The notes under the pieces are model-generated. The model was not told where the DNA came from and did no database searches. It saw only the letters and a list, made by a program, of their open reading frames with translations. A DNA stretch of 6,189 nucleotides from Thermodesulfovibrio sp. (GTDB lineage: Bacteria; Nitrospirota; Thermodesulfovibrionia; Thermodesulfovibrionales; JdFR-85), in the NCBI GenBank assembly GCA_027050975.1, contig JALUAR010000038.1, positions 1 through 6,189 of the forward strand, in the 5' to 3' direction. This document shows, piece after piece, positions 5,554 through 6,189 of this stretch (the first letter of the stretch is position 1; each line of letters starts with the position of its first letter). A program made the position numbers and the translations under genes.

Positions 5554-6108
5554 TCAGGCATGCGTATCTGCGTCAAGCACTATGGGTAACGTAACCTTCT
5601 CCCTTAATGCCTTTAAAACAGTCTCCCTGATGTTTCCTTTACCAAGGTCTTCCTTTCCAACCATCTCCTCAATGTCTATTCTTACAACCTCCGTTATAGC
5701 GAGTTTTTCCTCCAGGAAATCTCCGTAGTCAGCCTCTGGCTGATATTTGTCCATAAGAAGCTTCAGGGCAAAAAGTCTCTCGTCATTGTCCTCAACTATG
5801 TGTGCTCTGCCTTTTATGATAACGCTTCTGTAAAGATACTCAGCCTCACATGGTTGTCTTTTTGCCCTTAGAAAGGCTATTGGCAGGTCAACCTCAAAGC
5901 AGACCCTGTTGTCTCTCTTTATATCATCGATCTTCTCTCCCTCCTTTGCTGAATGGAAATATATCTTCTCATCATGATATGCAAAATTAAGAGGCTTTAC
6001 CATTGGATAGCCGTCTCTGCCTGTGGTGCCGAGCCTTCCCACGTGGCACTGCTCAAGCAGTTCGATGATAACGCGCCTGTCTTTGATCTCTTTTTTCTTT
6101 TTTCGCAT
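5554..6108 (-). CDS. Pyridoxamine 5'-phosphate oxidase-like flavoprotein (NimA type)
   Basis: The 184-aa protein matches the FMN-binding split-barrel family that includes NimA 5-nitroimidazole reductases and many uncharacterised flavin or haem-binding proteins. Typical elements in order are a basic N-terminus (MRKKKKEIKDR), CHVGRLGTTGRDGYPMVKPL (21-40) running into NFAY, IYFHSAKEGEKIDDIK (49-64), VCFEVD (69-74), YRSVIIKGRAHIVED (93-107) and a helix ending DKY (120-122). The FHSAKEGxKID stretch is the best family marker and lies at the flavin phosphate site in relatives. The cytoplasmic product probably forms a homodimer and reduces a small molecule; the substrate cannot be inferred. The last 40 residues or so extend beyond the barrel core. 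The start is supported by GGGAG 7 bases before the ATG. It precedes the ABC permease and follows another gene by 18 bp, so it is probably an operon member. Confidence 0.88.
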   Translation of the reverse strand: MRKKKKEIKDRRVIIELLEQCHVGRLGTTGRDGYPMVKPLNFAYHDEKIYFHSAKEGEKIDDIKRDNRVCFEVDLPIAFLRAKRQPCEAEYLYRSVIIKGRAHIVEDNDERLFALKLLMDKYQPEADYGDFLEEKLAITEVVRIDIEEMVGKEDLGKGNIRETVLKALREKVTLPIVLDADTHA

Positions 6109-6126
6109 TTTGAAACTCCCTTCCTG

Positions 6127-6189
6127 TTAATACCCAAATCCAGCATAAGGTTCATAGGAGTGGTATGGTGGAGTCTTCAACTCATTCTC
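6127..6189 (-). CDS. C-terminus of a Tyr/Pro-rich protein, cut by window edge
   Basis: From the right edge the minus strand is open for 20 codons and ends in TAA at 6127-6129. The visible tail is rich in Tyr and Pro (T-P-P-Y-H-S-Y-E-P-Y-A-G-F-G-Y). It stops 18 bp before the flavoprotein ATG, the normal spacing for the preceding operon gene. Too little is seen to name it; an aromatic tail ending in Tyr could belong to a secreted or envelope protein, but that is a guess. Confidence 0.45.
   Translation of the reverse strand, partial: ENELKTPPYHSYEPYAGFGY

Overview
The window looks like a chromosomal piece of a Gram-negative, probably anaerobic or environmental bacterium. Supporting signs are strong AGGAGG ribosome binding sites, Sec signal peptides, an SPII lipobox, an FtsX/MacB-type permease, an FMN-dependent NimA-like oxidoreductase and a bacterial MGDG-synthase-like glycosyltransferase. 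This set would fit Deltaproteobacteria-like or Nitrospirota-like lineages, but no taxonomic marker gene is present, so the assignment is only a guess.

Left half (1-2133, + strand, visibly A/T-richer at the start): the 3' end of an unrecognised gene (3-362) is followed by about 300 bp with no convincing gene (363-670). Then comes a run of three small envelope genes: a secreted protein of 180 aa (671-1213), a two-TM protein with a C-terminal SHOCT domain (1227-1613), and a lipoprotein (1657-2133). The lipoprotein ends at a TGA, but its frame stays open for 40 more codons. That extension carries a Kunitz/BPTI-like stretch (Y-Y-Y-N, then C, then F-F-W), so the gene may have been longer.

Right half (2255-6189, - strand): closely spaced genes read leftward as a likely operon. 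In transcription order they are the last 20 codons of a Tyr-rich protein (edge), a pyridoxamine-5'-phosphate-oxidase-like (NimA-type) flavoprotein, an FtsX-like ABC permease without its ATPase, a possible 51-aa small ORF, an exported dual-specificity-type phosphatase split by an in-frame TAA, and a GT28 glycolipid-synthase-like glycosyltransferase. A short hairpin followed by U7 (2255-2277) sits just past the glycosyltransferase and would end this transcript. The two halves are convergent and meet in this terminator region.

The most notable signal is gene interruption. The phosphatase has a clean catalytic motif (HCALGQDRTG), but its signal peptide and N-terminal domain are separated from it by a single in-frame stop codon, and its 5' end may carry a second lesion. 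With the lipoprotein read-through, two neighbouring convergent genes look recently broken, or carry sequencing errors. I see no CRISPR array, RNA gene or insertion sequence, and nothing that clearly amounts to a new defence or mobile system.
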